NCBI GenBank assembly: GCA_019925105.1
Contig: JAHGAU010000022.1
Span: 1-64,000, forward strand
DNA length: 64,000 nucleotides
Source of the DNA: Niebla homalea
Lineage: Eukaryota > Ascomycota > Lecanoromycetes > Lecanorales > Ramalinaceae
Direction of reading: 5' to 3'
Shown: positions 21,120 to 33,800 of the stretch, in pieces
Layout of the letters: each line of letters opens with the position of its first letter
Position numbering within the stretch: the first letter of the stretch is position 1
Notes under the pieces: generated by a model
Database searches by the model: none
The model's input: only the letters and a program-made list of their open reading frames with translations
Told to the model about the DNA's origin: nothing
Translations under genes and position numbers: made by a program

Positions 21120-22577
21120 ATGTTCCAGACACCTCCCACTCCCGACGCCACCCCTCCGAAAGGGCAGAATCCATGGAGAGGAAAAGGTGGAAAGGGGAAA
21201 GTGACAAAGAAAGAGCCAGAGAAAGAGCCAGAGCCAGAACCAGAGGGAGAGGGTGCGAAGTCCACCCCAACGAGCTCTCCGGATGAGAGTGATCAGGAAC
21301 GGACAGCATCTCCCGATCGCATATCATTGAACAATGTTTTCCAACGGTTCAAATATCCTATAATACAGTATACCCCTCGATCAACGGCATCCCACCCCGA
21401 GCGCGAAAGCTCGACTCTGCCTCCGACTCCAACATCCATCCGCTATCCCTCGCTTAGCAGAGCAAAGGAGGAGCGTCTATTCCAAGATGAAGGACATAAC
21501 CATCAGGCGGTACCGACTGCGGGCAGGATGCAGTCGCAGTCTTTACACCAACAACCAAACCCCTACCCCAACGATCGACCGGGTGGAGATGGCAGAGGAT
21601 CAATGCCTGAACCTCCCTCCCCCTCCCCCGCCTCCACATTCAAACAACCCTCGACCCTCCTCTTCTTGGGAGCGGCTGGAGTCCTTGCCATCCTCTTCCT
21701 CTTCGGCCTCTATACCTTTGGCCTCCTCGCCTTCGAAGCCATAGCGAGCTCTCGCTGGCAATCCTACCTTACAATCACCACCCCGGTCTGTTCTCCGAAC
21801 AACACCGCAGCCAACCCCTTCGCCCACCTCTTCAAATTGCCCACGGTAGACCTGGCCACTCACCAGCTGCTCGAAGACGCCCTTAGCGTCGCCCCCGCCA
21901 ACCTTTCCCACTCGCCATCCTCGTCATCCTCGTCCTCGTCCTCCTCCTCCTCTACCTCCTCCTCCTCTCCTCTCTCCTCCTCCCACCAACCCACCTTCTC
22001 CGCCATCAACACAACCCTCACCTCCCTAATCCACCACACCGCCACCCTCTCCCACCTCTCCACTCTCCCCCACACCCACCCGGCCGTCCAAGCCGCCCTC
22101 CAACGAACCCACCACGTAACCGACACCCTCACCTCCTCCTCCCTGCCCTCCCTCCTACCTTCCCTCCTAGCCGCTCACCGGGCCTCTGCATCCCGTCTCG
22201 CGCGCGCGACCGCCCGCGCCGCTGCCGCGGAGGTGTCCAGTAAGCAGGAATTGGCGATTCGGCTGTTTGGCGTGGAGCGGTGGGGGCTCGGGAGCACCTG
22301 GTTGAGGGAACGGGATCGCGTACGGCAGGAGGTGGGGGAGGTGCAGAGGGAGCATGAGGGGTTGGAGCGGGGGAGGAAGGGGGTGGAAGTGCTGGTGGGG
22401 CGGGTGAGGTGTTTGAGGGGTAAGATGGTGGAGTTGGGGGGAGGGGTGGGGGGAGGGAGGGCGATTCGTCGGGTGGGCCAACGAGGGGGTATGAGGGGAG
22501 AGGCGGGGTGGTGGTGGAGCGAGATTGTGGGGGAGTGCGGAGGGGTGGTGGTGGTGGAGCGGGAGGCTTGGAAGTAG
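21120..22577 (+). CDS. Single-pass membrane protein with poly-Ser tract and coiled-coil-like tail
   Basis: An intact 485-residue frame. Residues 1-175 are disordered, with a charged KEPEKEPEPEPE stretch (31-42) and Pro/Ser-rich sequence. Residues about 179-207 (LLFLGAAGVLAILFLFGLYTF core) form one strong transmembrane segment. The following region has candidate N-glycosylation sites (NNT, NLS, NTT), a run of about 17 serines (267-283), a His/Thr/Leu-rich region, then a basic, Arg/Glu-rich, coiled-coil-like region (355-440) and a Gly/Arg/Trp-rich end. No signal peptide is seen, so a type II or internal-anchor topology is likely. The last ~120 codons are unusually G-rich on the coding strand, while the earlier part is C-rich. 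I do not recognise the family; a fungal membrane protein of unknown function is all that can be said. Confidence 0.7.
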   Translation: MFQTPPTPDATPPKGQNPWRGKGGKGKVTKKEPEKEPEPEPEGEGAKSTPTSSPDESDQERTASPDRISLNNVFQRFKYPIIQYTPRSTASHPERESSTLPPTPTSIRYPSLSRAKEERLFQDEGHNHQAVPTAGRMQSQSLHQQPNPYPNDRPGGDGRGSMPEPPSPSPASTFKQPSTLLFLGAAGVLAILFLFGLYTFGLLAFEAIASSRWQSYLTITTPVCSPNNTAANPFAHLFKLPTVDLATHQLLEDALSVAPANLSHSPSSSSSSSSSSSSTSSSSPLSSSHQPTFSAINTTLTSLIHHTATLSHLSTLPHTHPAVQAALQRTHHVTDTLTSSSLPSLLPSLLAAHRASASRLARATARAAAAEVSSKQELAIRLFGVERWGLGSTWLRERDRVRQEVGEVQREHEGLERGRKGVEVLVGRVRCLRGKMVELGGGVGGGRAIRRVGQRGGMRGEAGWWWSEIVGECGGVVVVEREAWK

Positions 22578-24121
22578 GGTACGACGACGGAACGGACAAA
22601 GGAGGGACGATTGATGAGGATGAGGATTGGGATAATAAGGCGCCTATTTGTATTCCATAACATATATGGGTCACAACCTCGAACTCGGCCTCGTCCGTCA
22701 CGTCATTAATGAAGAAGCCCCATCGCATCTTCTCGAAGAAGAAGTCATATTAAGCTTTACCCCCCGTCCCAAATCTCCAAGCCCAAGCCCAGCCGGAGCT
22801 TCGTGTCCTCATTGGCGGAAGAGCCGCCAGTCCGTCCTTCGTCGCGTCGAGGCAGTGTGTATCGGTCGGTCGGTTCCCCCACGAGACATGCAGCTTTCGT
22901 CATATAAAATGACGCGACTGATGACGTGCAGCTGACTGACGGAAGAGGATTGTTATCGGGAAACAATTCGCCGCCCCCCCTTCTCTCCTCCCTCTCCTCC
23001 CTTCCTTCTGGTGGTGGGAAGGAAAAAGGGATAACTAGACCCCCGAGTGTTTTATCCCATAGAGCAGCCATCAATCCAGCTTCTGCGAACCGAGATCTTC
23101 TTCAGACCTAGCCTGGCCCCTCCTTTTCCTTCTTCGATGTCATTGGACTCGGTCGGGTACGCCAACCCCGCCGCCTACGGGCTTCTCAGCAGCGGACGCG
23201 GCCGTTGCTATTGCAGGCAGGAATTGTATGCTCTATTCCCAGCCTCATAGATCCCCTATTGCGCCGACGGGGCTTCTGTGCAGCATGTATGTGTGTGGGG
23301 TCCATCTCTTCTTCAAGTCTTGTGGCTATCGCAAAGGGGGCCGCGGGGGCAGGATATTGGCTGTTGGGGGAGGAGGGAAAAGGAGGAGATGGTTGAGGCT
23401 GTGGCAGAGGGTCTGGTAGCGTAGCGTGGAGGAGATGGAAGGAGATGGAAGGAGATGGAAGGAGAGGGGGCTTTGCTGGGAGTTAAGACTTGCGCTGGGG
23501 AGCACTCATAAGGTTAAGGCCAGTACGGAGGTAAAGGATCTTGTCATGGAAGAAGAAGAATTGATTTCTTAATGCTACTGGCGAAAGTTTGGCGCAGAGC
23601 CGCGGCTGCCACTTAGTTTGGGCGTAATGCCCGCCCGGGTGTATTCCGCTGTGATGCCCGGGGGTATTCCGCGGGTGTTTTGGCAGCCTTTGCACTGTCG
23701 CATAGAGGCCTATTAAACGGCCTTTTGTTAACGGTATTACAGGTGCATCGGTGCATTTGATTGGACACAAATACGGTAGTTGTTGCGGTGTAGGTAGACA
23801 GAAGTGTTACAAGTGATGCGGCTTACTCCTTCCCCTGTACCCTGCACCCGGTGTGCGCTAAAGCCTTTTATGCTCTCGTAAAAAATAATTAATAATAAAT
23901 TATTAATTCTTTATTTAGGGTAATGAACAACATTTTAATTTTATAATCGGCGCGATAAGCATCGCAATTCAAATCCTCCCAAGACTCAACCTAGTCCACT
24001 GAATGCACGCTGAATTGTACTCCCAGCAGCTGATTCTACATCTTCTGTCATAACCGGCACCAATCCTCAAGTCCTGTGACACATGACACACTTTACGGAC
24101 CACGCACAGCTGCGAGTCGAA
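22578..24121. other. Island intergenic region without confident gene
   Basis: Normal composition but only short conflicting frames. A TATAAAA (about 22902) stands 30-60 bp before possible transcription starts, but no clear coding follows. The small frame at 23137-23250 (MSLDSVGYANPAAYG..) is too short to assert. From 23860 to 23960 an AT-rich patch (AATTAATAATAAATTATTAATT) marks local decay. The region may hold a long UTR, a non-coding RNA or a degraded gene. Confidence 0.45.
23428..23467. repeat. 10-bp tandem repeat (GGAGATGGAA)n
   Basis: Three to four consecutive units in purine-rich DNA. Confidence 0.85.
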
Positions 24122-24717
24122 TCATCCTCCTCCTTCCTGTCCCCTCCACCATCCCAAATATCCAAACTCCGCCACCAGAAGCGCAGCAATATACATCCAC
24201 GCCACATGGACGATGATCCACCCCCATCCCGCCAGGGGTACCAAGATGCCGTACTGCCAGCTTAGCAACATGGCTGCGAGGATGCCCATCACGACGGGTT
24301 GGATAGCATACATCATGAACCGATCACGACGGCTTTGCTGCCGCTCGAGTCGTGGGAGGAAATATACCGGAGACTGAGGAACGTCGTCGTCAGGAGGATA
24401 TCCTTCATTTGAAGCCGCAGGACGGAGCTTGCTCTGCCTAGCACCGCGCCTCTGCGCCGCGGCTCTCGTGTTTGCAGACGGCGGTGTTTCTGGGTCTGTC
24501 GTCGTGGTAGGATCGGCGAGAGATGTGGGAGTGGTGGTGGATGATGGAGTGTGAGGTGTTCCCAAGTGTCTACCACGGCGCGGCTGATAGGTATCAGCTG
24601 GAAAAGACTCGTCAAAAGTAGAGATAGAGAATAGAGATGTGAAAAATCATTGTTGAAAGTCCATGTGTAAGATATTGAGTGATGGTAGATTTATCTCTAC
24701 TCACCGGCATAGCGCAT
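24122..24717 (-). CDS. Small two-TM membrane protein (two exons)
   Basis: The longer frame has no ATG near its 5' end, so an upstream exon is required. On the minus strand ATGCGCTATGCCG (24717-24705) is followed by the donor GTGAGT. An acceptor TTTTCCAG ends at 24598. Splicing (107-nt intron) gives MRYAADTYQPRRGRHLG in frame, and a 162-residue protein ending at TGA 24122. Residues 1-95 are disordered, Thr/Pro- and Arg-rich. Residues about 100-121 and 126-150 are two hydrophobic helices (MMYAIQPVVMGILAAMLLSW; GWIIVHVAWMYIAALLVAEF), ending in a Gly/Glu tail. It looks like a small integral membrane protein of ER or organelle type; family not recognised. Splice signals are strong. It is the last gene before the AT-rich block. 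Confidence 0.75.
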
Positions 24718-25350
24718 GCAATAGGGGTGTTGGGAGATTATCTCGAGGTTGCAGCGGCTCGTCAATCCAGTTATGAGGGAAGCTATCAAGAGACTTGGGC
24801 GCTCTTACTTGATTGATTAAGTCCAGGCAGAGTAGGGAAAGGAACGAGAAAGTCTTTGATATTTATGCATCTCCCTTTACTGGAATAGACCATAGTTTTC
24901 TAGATGGAAGTATGCATTGTTTGCCATCTTCTCTCGAATCAAAACATTCAAGCCTCATCCGATGTCTTTGCGAGGCAAGCAAATATCAATAAAGACGGCT
25001 GCGGCCATCAACGATCCGTCAGAGAACCATAGAAAAATCTCATGCTCTGCTAGACCGATGGTTTGGGGGACGGAAGAGCAGACTGATGCAATAACGGGGT
25101 AACAGAAGGCCTCAGATAAATATCTGACCTTGCACCAAAATCCTGGACAATACTGAAGTGGTGCAGTGATCGCTTCATAAAAAAGCTTTTGCGATTGCGA
25201 CCATGGTAGGGTTCTAAGTCCGTTTGTTGATGGTCCTGACCTTCACCAAACCACTTCTATCATTCAGTTAAGGAAATTTCGGCTACCTATATGCTTTAGC
25301 TACACAATAATCAAGAACACCGTAATCCAGGTGGGCAGCCTGAGAGATAA
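24718..25350. other. Intergenic, distal edge of gene island
   Basis: Normal composition that gives way at about 25340-25380 to DNA with almost no CA or TG. It should include the promoter of the minus-strand membrane gene. No other gene supported. Confidence 0.55.
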
Positions 25351-26591
25351 TAACGTTATTTATATGATACGTTTTTATCTAAAGACGTCACTTAGAAAAA
25401 ATACGTTTATTACCAAAAACTAGTCTTTCTTTATTTACTATTATTTTGATAAAAAGTATAAGTATATAGTTACCTTTCTTTTAAGAAACCGTTATTAAGA
25501 AGCAACGGCCTTCGTACGGTATAACTTATAAAAAAACGTAAGATATCTGAAGCCGTAATAATACCGTATTTACACCGTTTTTTAAAACCACGGTATTCCC
25601 TTAAGGTAGCTTATTACCATTATACTTACTTAGATTATTATTCATATATTATATTATTTATATATTTTACTAGGGCTCTTATAATTATCCTTTTAACTTT
25701 ATAACTTAATTAATTAAGCCTTAAGTCGTTTAGAAAGAACCTTAAATCTATTAATTAGGTTATACCCGGTTATTTTATATATTTATCTTTTTTCTTCCTT
25801 TAATTCTTTATTCTTAATTTAATATTTAATATTCTTTATTTCTCGCCGGCTTTTAATAACCTTAACTTAAATTTTCTTTCGTTATTTATACTTATAGTTT
25901 TATTATTAAGCGAATCCGTAATAAGGATACTATATAACCGTAATAAATAAAGGCGAAATAAAAGGAGTTATAAAAAATCCTTAAATAAGGATTACTTATA
26001 GCTTTTTAAGCGTTTTCCTCCTTATTTTTTTTTTAATAAAGCTTATAAGTAGAAAGGTTAATAAGTAAAATCCTTTTTTAAAGCTTATAACCTGCCTTTT
26101 CTTTAAATCTTTTTATTATAATTAATAACTATTATTTAACGTAATATTTATAATTTACCTCTATATATACTTTATATACTTTAATTCTTAATTGTTTTTT
26201 TATATTTCTTTTTCATTAAAAACCCTTTATGAATAATTATCAAGTTATAAAGGAAGTTATTACGTAAATATAAAGAGTATTTAATTTTAAAATAGTTTAA
26301 GGTTAATTAATTAAGTTTTAATTTATTTATTACTTATATTATAAAGGAGTTTATAAACTTATAATGTAATTTTTAAGTTATATTATTATAATAATCCTAT
26401 TAAGATCGGAACTAAAAACTTTATTTAATAATATTATTAAATAAGTAAAGTAAAAATAAATTAATTTATAAATTTTTTTTCTATAACTGCCTTTTTAATT
26501 TATTTATTGATTTTTTCTATTAATCCTTTTACTTAATATATATTAATATATAGTAAAAAGACGAGTTTTAAAAAACAAATCTAAGGTAAAT
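25351..26591. other. RIP-mutated AT-rich DNA, origin not recognised
   Basis: CA/TG-poor sequence with stops in all frames. Presumably old transposon sequence. No element boundary could be identified. Confidence 0.5.
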
Positions 26592-27060
26592 TATTAAGAA
26601 CGTAATATATATAATATATAATTAATATTATTATTAAGTAACTAGGTAAATAGCTATAAATTCAAGAAAGTATATATATTAAGACCCCCCGGGAGTTACT
26701 TATTATACTTATACCTTTAATAGACCGTAATACTATATACTTACGTATATACCGTTTAATTATAATATACCGGTTAAAAGAAAAATAATAACGCCCTTAT
26801 TATATATTATTATTTTTAATATAATATTACTTATGCTTTTATCGGTAATAATTATAATATATTTAAAGCGCTAAGAATATTAAAGAAATAAAGAAAATGA
26901 ATAATAAGAACGTAAAAAGTTAATATTAGAATTATATATTAAGAAAAACCGTAAGTTAAAAAATCCCGTATTTACCCTGGATATAATTATGAATTTATAT
27001 AAGTTAAAAAACTTAAGAATAAAATCTCCGGTATTTTACCGGACGTATTATTAAGTAGGT
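26592..27060 (+). mobile_element. Partial LTR element (5' LTR plus start of interior)
   Basis: The LTR-like part (26592 to about 26764) starts TATTAAGAACG and ends near TTATA, matching the LTRs at 47750 and 51297. The following ~290 bp align with the interior after the 51297 copy (shared words TAATATAATATTACTTATGC.. and TTTAAAGCGCTAA). A downstream LTR was not found. Confidence 0.6.
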
Positions 27061-27870
27061 TAAATAAAAGTATATATTACGTAATTAATATAAGGGTAAT
27101 AAAATAAAGTTAAAATATAAATAAGGTTAATAATTTATTTTAACTTTTAATTATAACGTTATTATTAAGGTTAAGGTCTTTAAATAATAAATAAGTTATA
27201 TTTTATTTAAGTTAAAAATATTAATAATATTAAAACATAATTATCCTTAATATTAAGGAATTAATATATAAGGTTTAAATATAAACGGGATAATAATTAT
27301 AGTGGTATTTATAGTATAAAATATACTTATTATATAAGTATAGGTATTTAAAAGTTAATACTTATAGCTTAAGTAGGCCGAGCTGAAAAGTAAAGTTATT
27401 AAAACTATAATAAAAGATTATAATAAAAAAAGCGTAAAAATATATAATAAATTAAATAAAAAAGTTAATAAAAGGTATAACTTTCCCTTTAATAAAAATT
27501 TAATATAATAATAAAATATTATTTATTTAAAAATTATAATATATATAACGATAAAATAATAAAATAATATAAATATAAATAAAAAATTATTTTTCAATAT
27601 AAAAATAAAAAATATAAAAATTTATATTATAGAATCAATTTTTAAAATAAGGACTTAAAAGGGCTAGAAAGAGTCTTATTTAATTAAAGTGGGGGCTTAC
27701 TTTAATATCATATATAAGAAATTATAAAATAATTTAACTTATACGGGTTTAATTTAACCCGGTTTAAATTAAAATGAACTTTGGAAAAACCCTTAAAACT
27801 ATAAAACTATATTATAAAGTAATAATATAAGGGAAATAAATTAATCAGTTAATATAAAAGTTTATTTAAG
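27061..27870. other. RIP-mutated AT-rich DNA
   Basis: No open frame or known element edge. A TTTAACCCGGTTTAAATT word occurs at about 27750, related to the ones at 12975 and 57680. Confidence 0.45.
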
Positions 27871-28033
27871 TATTAAAAGTATTAAGGTAAAATATAGGTA
27901 TAATATATATAATTAATAAGTTATTCACCTATATATACGTAATATAAGTATATACGTTAAGTATAAACGTCCGTTATACCCCTTTAAGCCTTAATAACCG
28001 TAAAGGTCTTAATATCTATATAATATATAATAA
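27871..28033 (+). repeat. Dispersed ~163-bp repeat, copy a (LTR-like)
   Basis: Starts TATTAAAAGTATTAAGG and ends near ATATAATAA. It matches 46591-46755. The start resembles the LTR family (GTATAATATATATAATTAATA is shared), so it may be a diverged solo LTR. No target duplication could be matched. Confidence 0.65.
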
Positions 28034-30818
28034 ATATATTATAAAAAGAAAGATTATAACGACCTTATTATAAGGATAAGGTTAAAGTCTTTATAAAGTA
28101 AAGCGGTTCCGGGGCTAAAGATTAAATATATTTAACGTTAAATATATTAAAAAATAAAGGGAAATATTATTAATTAAGTATCAAAGTTTATTGCTGAAAT
28201 AAAATTAAAAAATCAAAAAAGTAAACATTAAATAATTATTATTGACTGATTAATTGATTTATACTACGGGTTTAGCTAAGTTAATTCCGGCGTTCCTTAA
28301 TACGCGGCCTTTTAGCCTTATTAATAATTATAAAAACCTGATATTTATAACGTTAAAGTAAAAACCGGCATTTATTAAGCCTTTACTTTTTATCTTTTAA
28401 AGTAAAGGATATTAACGGCTATTTAAAGAGTAAAAATTTATTTATAAACTTTTTATATTTTAATTCCCTTAAGAAAATTTATAATTTTACGATTATATTC
28501 TTATAAATATTACCTTTAAGCTTATTAATCTTTTATTCCTTTATATATCCGTATTACCTTAATTTTACGTAATACCTTTAAATATTTTTATTAATACTTA
28601 TACGTTTAATATATACTTTTTTTTTATTTTATTATCGTTATTAACTTTTTTAAAGACTTTTAATAAGCGTTTATTATTATATCTTTATAGCTATAAAAGA
28701 TATTTTCCGGTTTATATAATTAATATAACCGGTTTCTATTTCTCTTTTTCTTTTTTAACCGGTAATAAGCTTTTTTTATAAGGTTTTTAATAACTTTATT
28801 TATTTTTATAATAAGGTTATATTATAATAATAGTCCGGTAAATATTATAAATTTAATACTTATTTAAATATTTTACTTTATAAATAATATTTAATAATAA
28901 TTATAAGTATTAACTTTTATTATAAATCTTAATTTAGCCTTTATAAATAAAAAATAAAAGATAAGGATATATATAGCGTCTTATTTTCTTTATTTATATT
29001 TATATTTAATATTTATTTAACTTCCGGTATATATAATAAATAAGAAATAAATTAAACCGTTTTTACCCGTTTAAAATTAAATTATTAATATATTATTATT
29101 CTTCCTTATAATATTATAATAACGGAAATACTTATTAATAATCTTTTTATTATTAAAAGTTAAATAATAATAACTTTAAAATATAAACTTTTTATATTTC
29201 CGTTAACGTTTAATTTATTTTATTATAATTTATAAAATAATCGTTATAACCTTTGCTTTTTAAGTCCCTTTAATCTCGGTTTTTTTTTTATACTTAATAA
29301 AAGTTTATATATATTTAAATTAACCTCTGGAATATTAATAAAGTTAAATTTTTTTAATTTATTCTTACTTTATCTTAATAAAAAAAGGATAAATATTCTT
29401 AATTTATTTTCTTTAACTTAAGGTTTATTAAGATTTTAATAAATCTACCCGTTTCCTATTATTGTAATTAAGTATATATATATCTTTAATTTTATTTAAG
29501 CGATTATTTAATTTAATAAAATTTTAATTAATAATATAAAAATTTTAAATTTTAATACCGGGATGAGAGTTATTTTATAAATATTATTAATTATTCTTGA
29601 ATATTAATTTTAGACTTTCTATAATATTTAAATAAACTCTTTTTTATATCCCGGAATACTTTTAAATATATATTAAATAACTATAATATATATTATAATT
29701 AACTTTATTACGGTTTAATAAATAATCCGGTCTTTTTATAACGTAACTCTTTATATTAATATAGCGAGATAAATAAGGCCTTTTTCTTATAAAGTTATTT
29801 TCTTTTAAACCTTTTTATATAATTTTTTTTAATTAAGTTTTTTATTTATTTAAAAATTAAGGATTTTAATATTAATATCCGGCTTTATTATAATTTTACT
29901 TAAGTTTATTATAATTATTATATTATATAAATTCGGGCTTTTAATTATATAGATAAATTTATACTTATATAATATAAATTAAACCTTATAAGTTTTTATT
30001 TATTAAATATAAACTTTATAAACTGATTTTAATTCTAAATAGTTTATACGTATAAAAATATTATAAATTAAAAGGTAAACGCTATCAATAAAGCCTTTAA
30101 TTTAAAATTTTAATTTTAATTTTAATTTATTAAGTTTTTCGATTAATAAACCGTTAAAGAATAAAAATAATATAAAAGAAATAAACAATCTTTAAAAAAT
30201 CCTCATTATAACGGGCTTTATAAAATTTATTTTTTATCCTAAGTTGATTAATATAACTTAATTATTTAAGAAACTTTTTATTTATTTAATTAAGAAGGGT
30301 AATATTTTTTTCTTTTTTAAGTTATATAATAACCTTTAGTAATTTATTTTATTAAAGGTACTTATAATATTAAAAGAAAAAAAGATTTATAATATATTTT
30401 TTCTTATAATTTTATATTATATATATATTATCGATTAATCCTTTAAGGGTTATTTTTATTAATTAATTTTTTTATATTTTTATTTATTAATCGGGGAAAA
30501 GTCCATAATTTTTTATATAATTATTAAGGATCTTTATTATTACCGTTTTTAAGGTTTTCCTTAATATATAAAGGAGTATAATAAATTTATAAAATTTTAC
30601 CTTAAAGTAATCCGGCTTAATAAGCTTTTTAAGGATAATTATTTTTATTTCTTTAAATTTATATTAATAAAAACCGATGTTAAGGTATATTTAAAAAAAA
30701 TAAGTAAAAACTTTCTTAAATAGTAAAGTTATTATTAATAGGAATTTATTAAGAATCTTATTTAATTTTAAAGTTTTATCCTTTTTTAATTTATTAATCG
30801 TTTTAATTATTATATTTT

Positions 30819-30831
30819 ATATTATTACCTT
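30819..30831. repeat. Target-site duplication, left (nested LINE)
   Basis: ATATTATTACCTT, identical to 36628-36640, immediately outside the 5' end of the nested element. Confidence 0.9.
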
Positions 30832-33800
30832 GAGAATGGCGACGAACGAAGGGACCCCAGAGGTCCAAAACGATGCGTACACGCATAGCTTTAATAACAG
30901 TAAGAGAGGTATATTAAGTACGATAAGTGGAAGTAGCGTGGCGGTTAAGAACAAAATGGTAAATAAATAAGTAATTTATATTAATAGAAATAGCGACGAC
31001 GTATACGGGTAATATAATAATAATAAGCCGGATAACACTTAAAGTAAATAAGGGAATTAAAGTTAATAAAATATGCGTATCGAGGCGTATAAAACGCGTA
31101 ATAATAAAGCGGAGGTAATAAGTAAATAAAGGGGTAAAAAGGCCGATACGGCATTAACGGCAAGGGGTACGGGCGGAGGAAAAAGGCGGGAAAACCGCGG
31201 CGAAAGTATTATTAAAGGTATATAAAGGGGAAATAAGGTTAATAAGGAAAATAAAACCTTAAAGGACCAAAAGTAAAAAACGGAGACGGAACGTCGCCCG
31301 GTAAATAAGGGTAAAAGGGCGGTAAAGGAAACGGTAAAGGCCTTAAAAGGACTCCTTACGGTAAAGTAAAAGGATATTACGTTAAAGATTTAACCGATAT
31401 TATAAATTAAGTTAAGAAGCGTAAGGGACTTCTATATAAAAGTAGGGGTAAAATTAAGGGAAACGGAGCGATTATAAAACTTTTAAAAGGCAGTAATAAA
31501 AACGTTAATAAAAAGCAAAAACGGTAACTTAAGGTTAAGTATATGAAATAAAAGTACGAAAGCGGCGGCCCCTTAAATGAAAGAGAGCTAAACGATAAGG
31601 GTAATAAAGGGGGTACCCGTGGTAAAGAATAAGGGGATAATAAAAGAAAAAGCGGCCACGTTAAGGAAAATAAGGATAGTAACGGTCCGCTTATTTAATA
31701 ATAAAGAAAGGAATACAACGGTAAAAATAAACCCGTTATAATTAATAAAAACTTTTAAAGTAACGACGGAACCGTTAATAAAATAGATTATTACGGTACG
31801 TAAGCTATAAAATAAGGATATTTTCTTTAATATAGCGTCTTTAAAGGTAAAAGAAAGTTTAGAAAAATCTAAAACTTAAGTTAATAAGGGAAAATATAAA
31901 TTAACTAAGGTTTTAAGGTAATCGTTTACCGTTATAATAAATAGGATATACTTTTTACGTTTCGAAAAAACCGAAAAAGAAATTATATTAAGGAATATAA
32001 AAAGGGAGAATATAATTCTTTATTTAAGGCTTAAGATCATTAATTATAGGCTTCCGTTAATAATAAAAAACTTAACTTTTTAAGATACGTAAAGAGGTAC
32101 TTTATTATTATATTAAGCGTAACGTTAATTAAAATATATAATAACGTTTTAAATAAAAAGATTACTAAAAAGGGATCTCTTAAAATAACTTAATTATAAG
32201 ATAAAGCGGTTAATATTTATTAATATTTTAAGTATTAAGGTTATAAATATATTATTACGAAATATTTTAATATTACGAAATATACGGTTTACGTTAAGGG
32301 CTATAATATTTATAAGTATATAGAGCTAATAATTAAAGGGCTTATAAAGGGTACGTTTAAATACGCCGCGTACGGTAAGGAGGGATATTTAATATAAGAT
32401 TCCAAATATATAATAAGGGCCAAGGAAATTAAACGTAAAAAGACCCGGATAGCCGCGAAAATCCAATGGTATAATACGTATAAAACTAATTTAATAAATT
32501 AATTAAAGGCAGCCTTAAAACGTAAGTTTAATTAATCGGATAATAAAAGGTAAATAACGGTAAAAAAGAAAAAGCTTTTTATAATCCCAACCTTAAAAAC
32601 CGGCCGTCCTATGTCTTTAATAATAGCCGGAAAGATACCAGGTTAGAAAACGTTCGGCTTTAATAGAAAATCCGCAACTTAAGCGGGTATAAAAGAGGGA
32701 GCCTTTATAAAGATTAATAGATAATATATTAACGTTTCTAAAAGTAATATAGTATAACGTCCGTAACGAAAAAATTAAAGTAATAATATTAATATTCAAG
32801 TTTAAAAAAGTTAAAAACGTTAATATTATAGCAATATAGGAATTACTATATAACTTATATATATATTTATTTATTAATCCGGGGAGAAGTTTTACTTAAT
32901 TTTTAAGGGGGATAAGATAATTAGAATATACTTCTTTATAAATAAACGGTTTAATATAAATAATTAAAATATTATTTATTATAATAAAAACCTTTATATA
33001 CTCCGTATTATAAAAAAAAAAAAAGACTTAAAGGGCGACCTTAATATTTATAACGCGTATAACCCGCCGCTAGTTAATAAAGAAAAACCTTTTATAATAT
33101 TATTACTTAAAGAGGTTTTAATTACTTTAAGTAAGTATATATTACTTAAAAACTTTAACCTATACTACTATATATAAAACGAGGAAAAGCGTATAATAAA
33201 TTATGCTAAATCGGATAACCTATTAATAATTACCGTTTAAATTAATTTCTTATTATTAATATTATAAGGGACTATTACGTAAGAAAGTTATAAGTTTAAA
33301 ATAACGATTAATTTAACCTTTAATACGGAAAAGGTTACCGGCGTAATTATAATATATAGGTTATAAAAGGACTTAAAATATAACTTAGACTATATACCGA
33401 TATAAATAACCCTAAACTGGACCGTTAATATAACCTTATTACCACCGGTAAAGAGGGCGTAAAAGATAATTAAGAAAATAAAGGTTTATATAAAAGCGGA
33501 GGAAATAATAATATAATTTACGGACCTCCTTTAATTAAATAATAAAGACCGGATTAACCTCTTTATAAAGTAAATAATAAAGGTATTAAATAAAGTAATT
33601 AATAAGATTATCCCGATAATAAAACCCTTTTAAAGAGCTAAAATCTATTAAAATAAAAAATATATAATTACAATTATAAAAATAAAAAAATTAATTAAGT
33701 AAGCTTTTAAGTATAAAAATTAAGAAATACTTAATTAATTAAGGGTCGCTTAAAAGGAAAAGAAAAAGATTATTAAGAAAGTTAAATAAATATACTTTCA

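Noticed and set aside
22129..22728. 199-codon Pro-rich minus-strand frame
   Set aside because: Complement of the G-rich 3' part of the membrane-protein gene. Composition explains the Pro/Ser runs.
22757..23074. 105-codon minus-strand frame
   Set aside because: Low-complexity Arg/Glu/Gly sequence, no splice or promoter support.
23483..23770. 95-codon minus-strand frame
   Set aside because: No domain, and it begins in a region decaying toward AT-rich DNA. Possible but not supportable.
15640..25350. tRNA, rRNA or other structural RNA genes in the island
   Set aside because: No cloverleaf or conserved A/B-box pair was found by eye. A tRNA search tool would be decisive.
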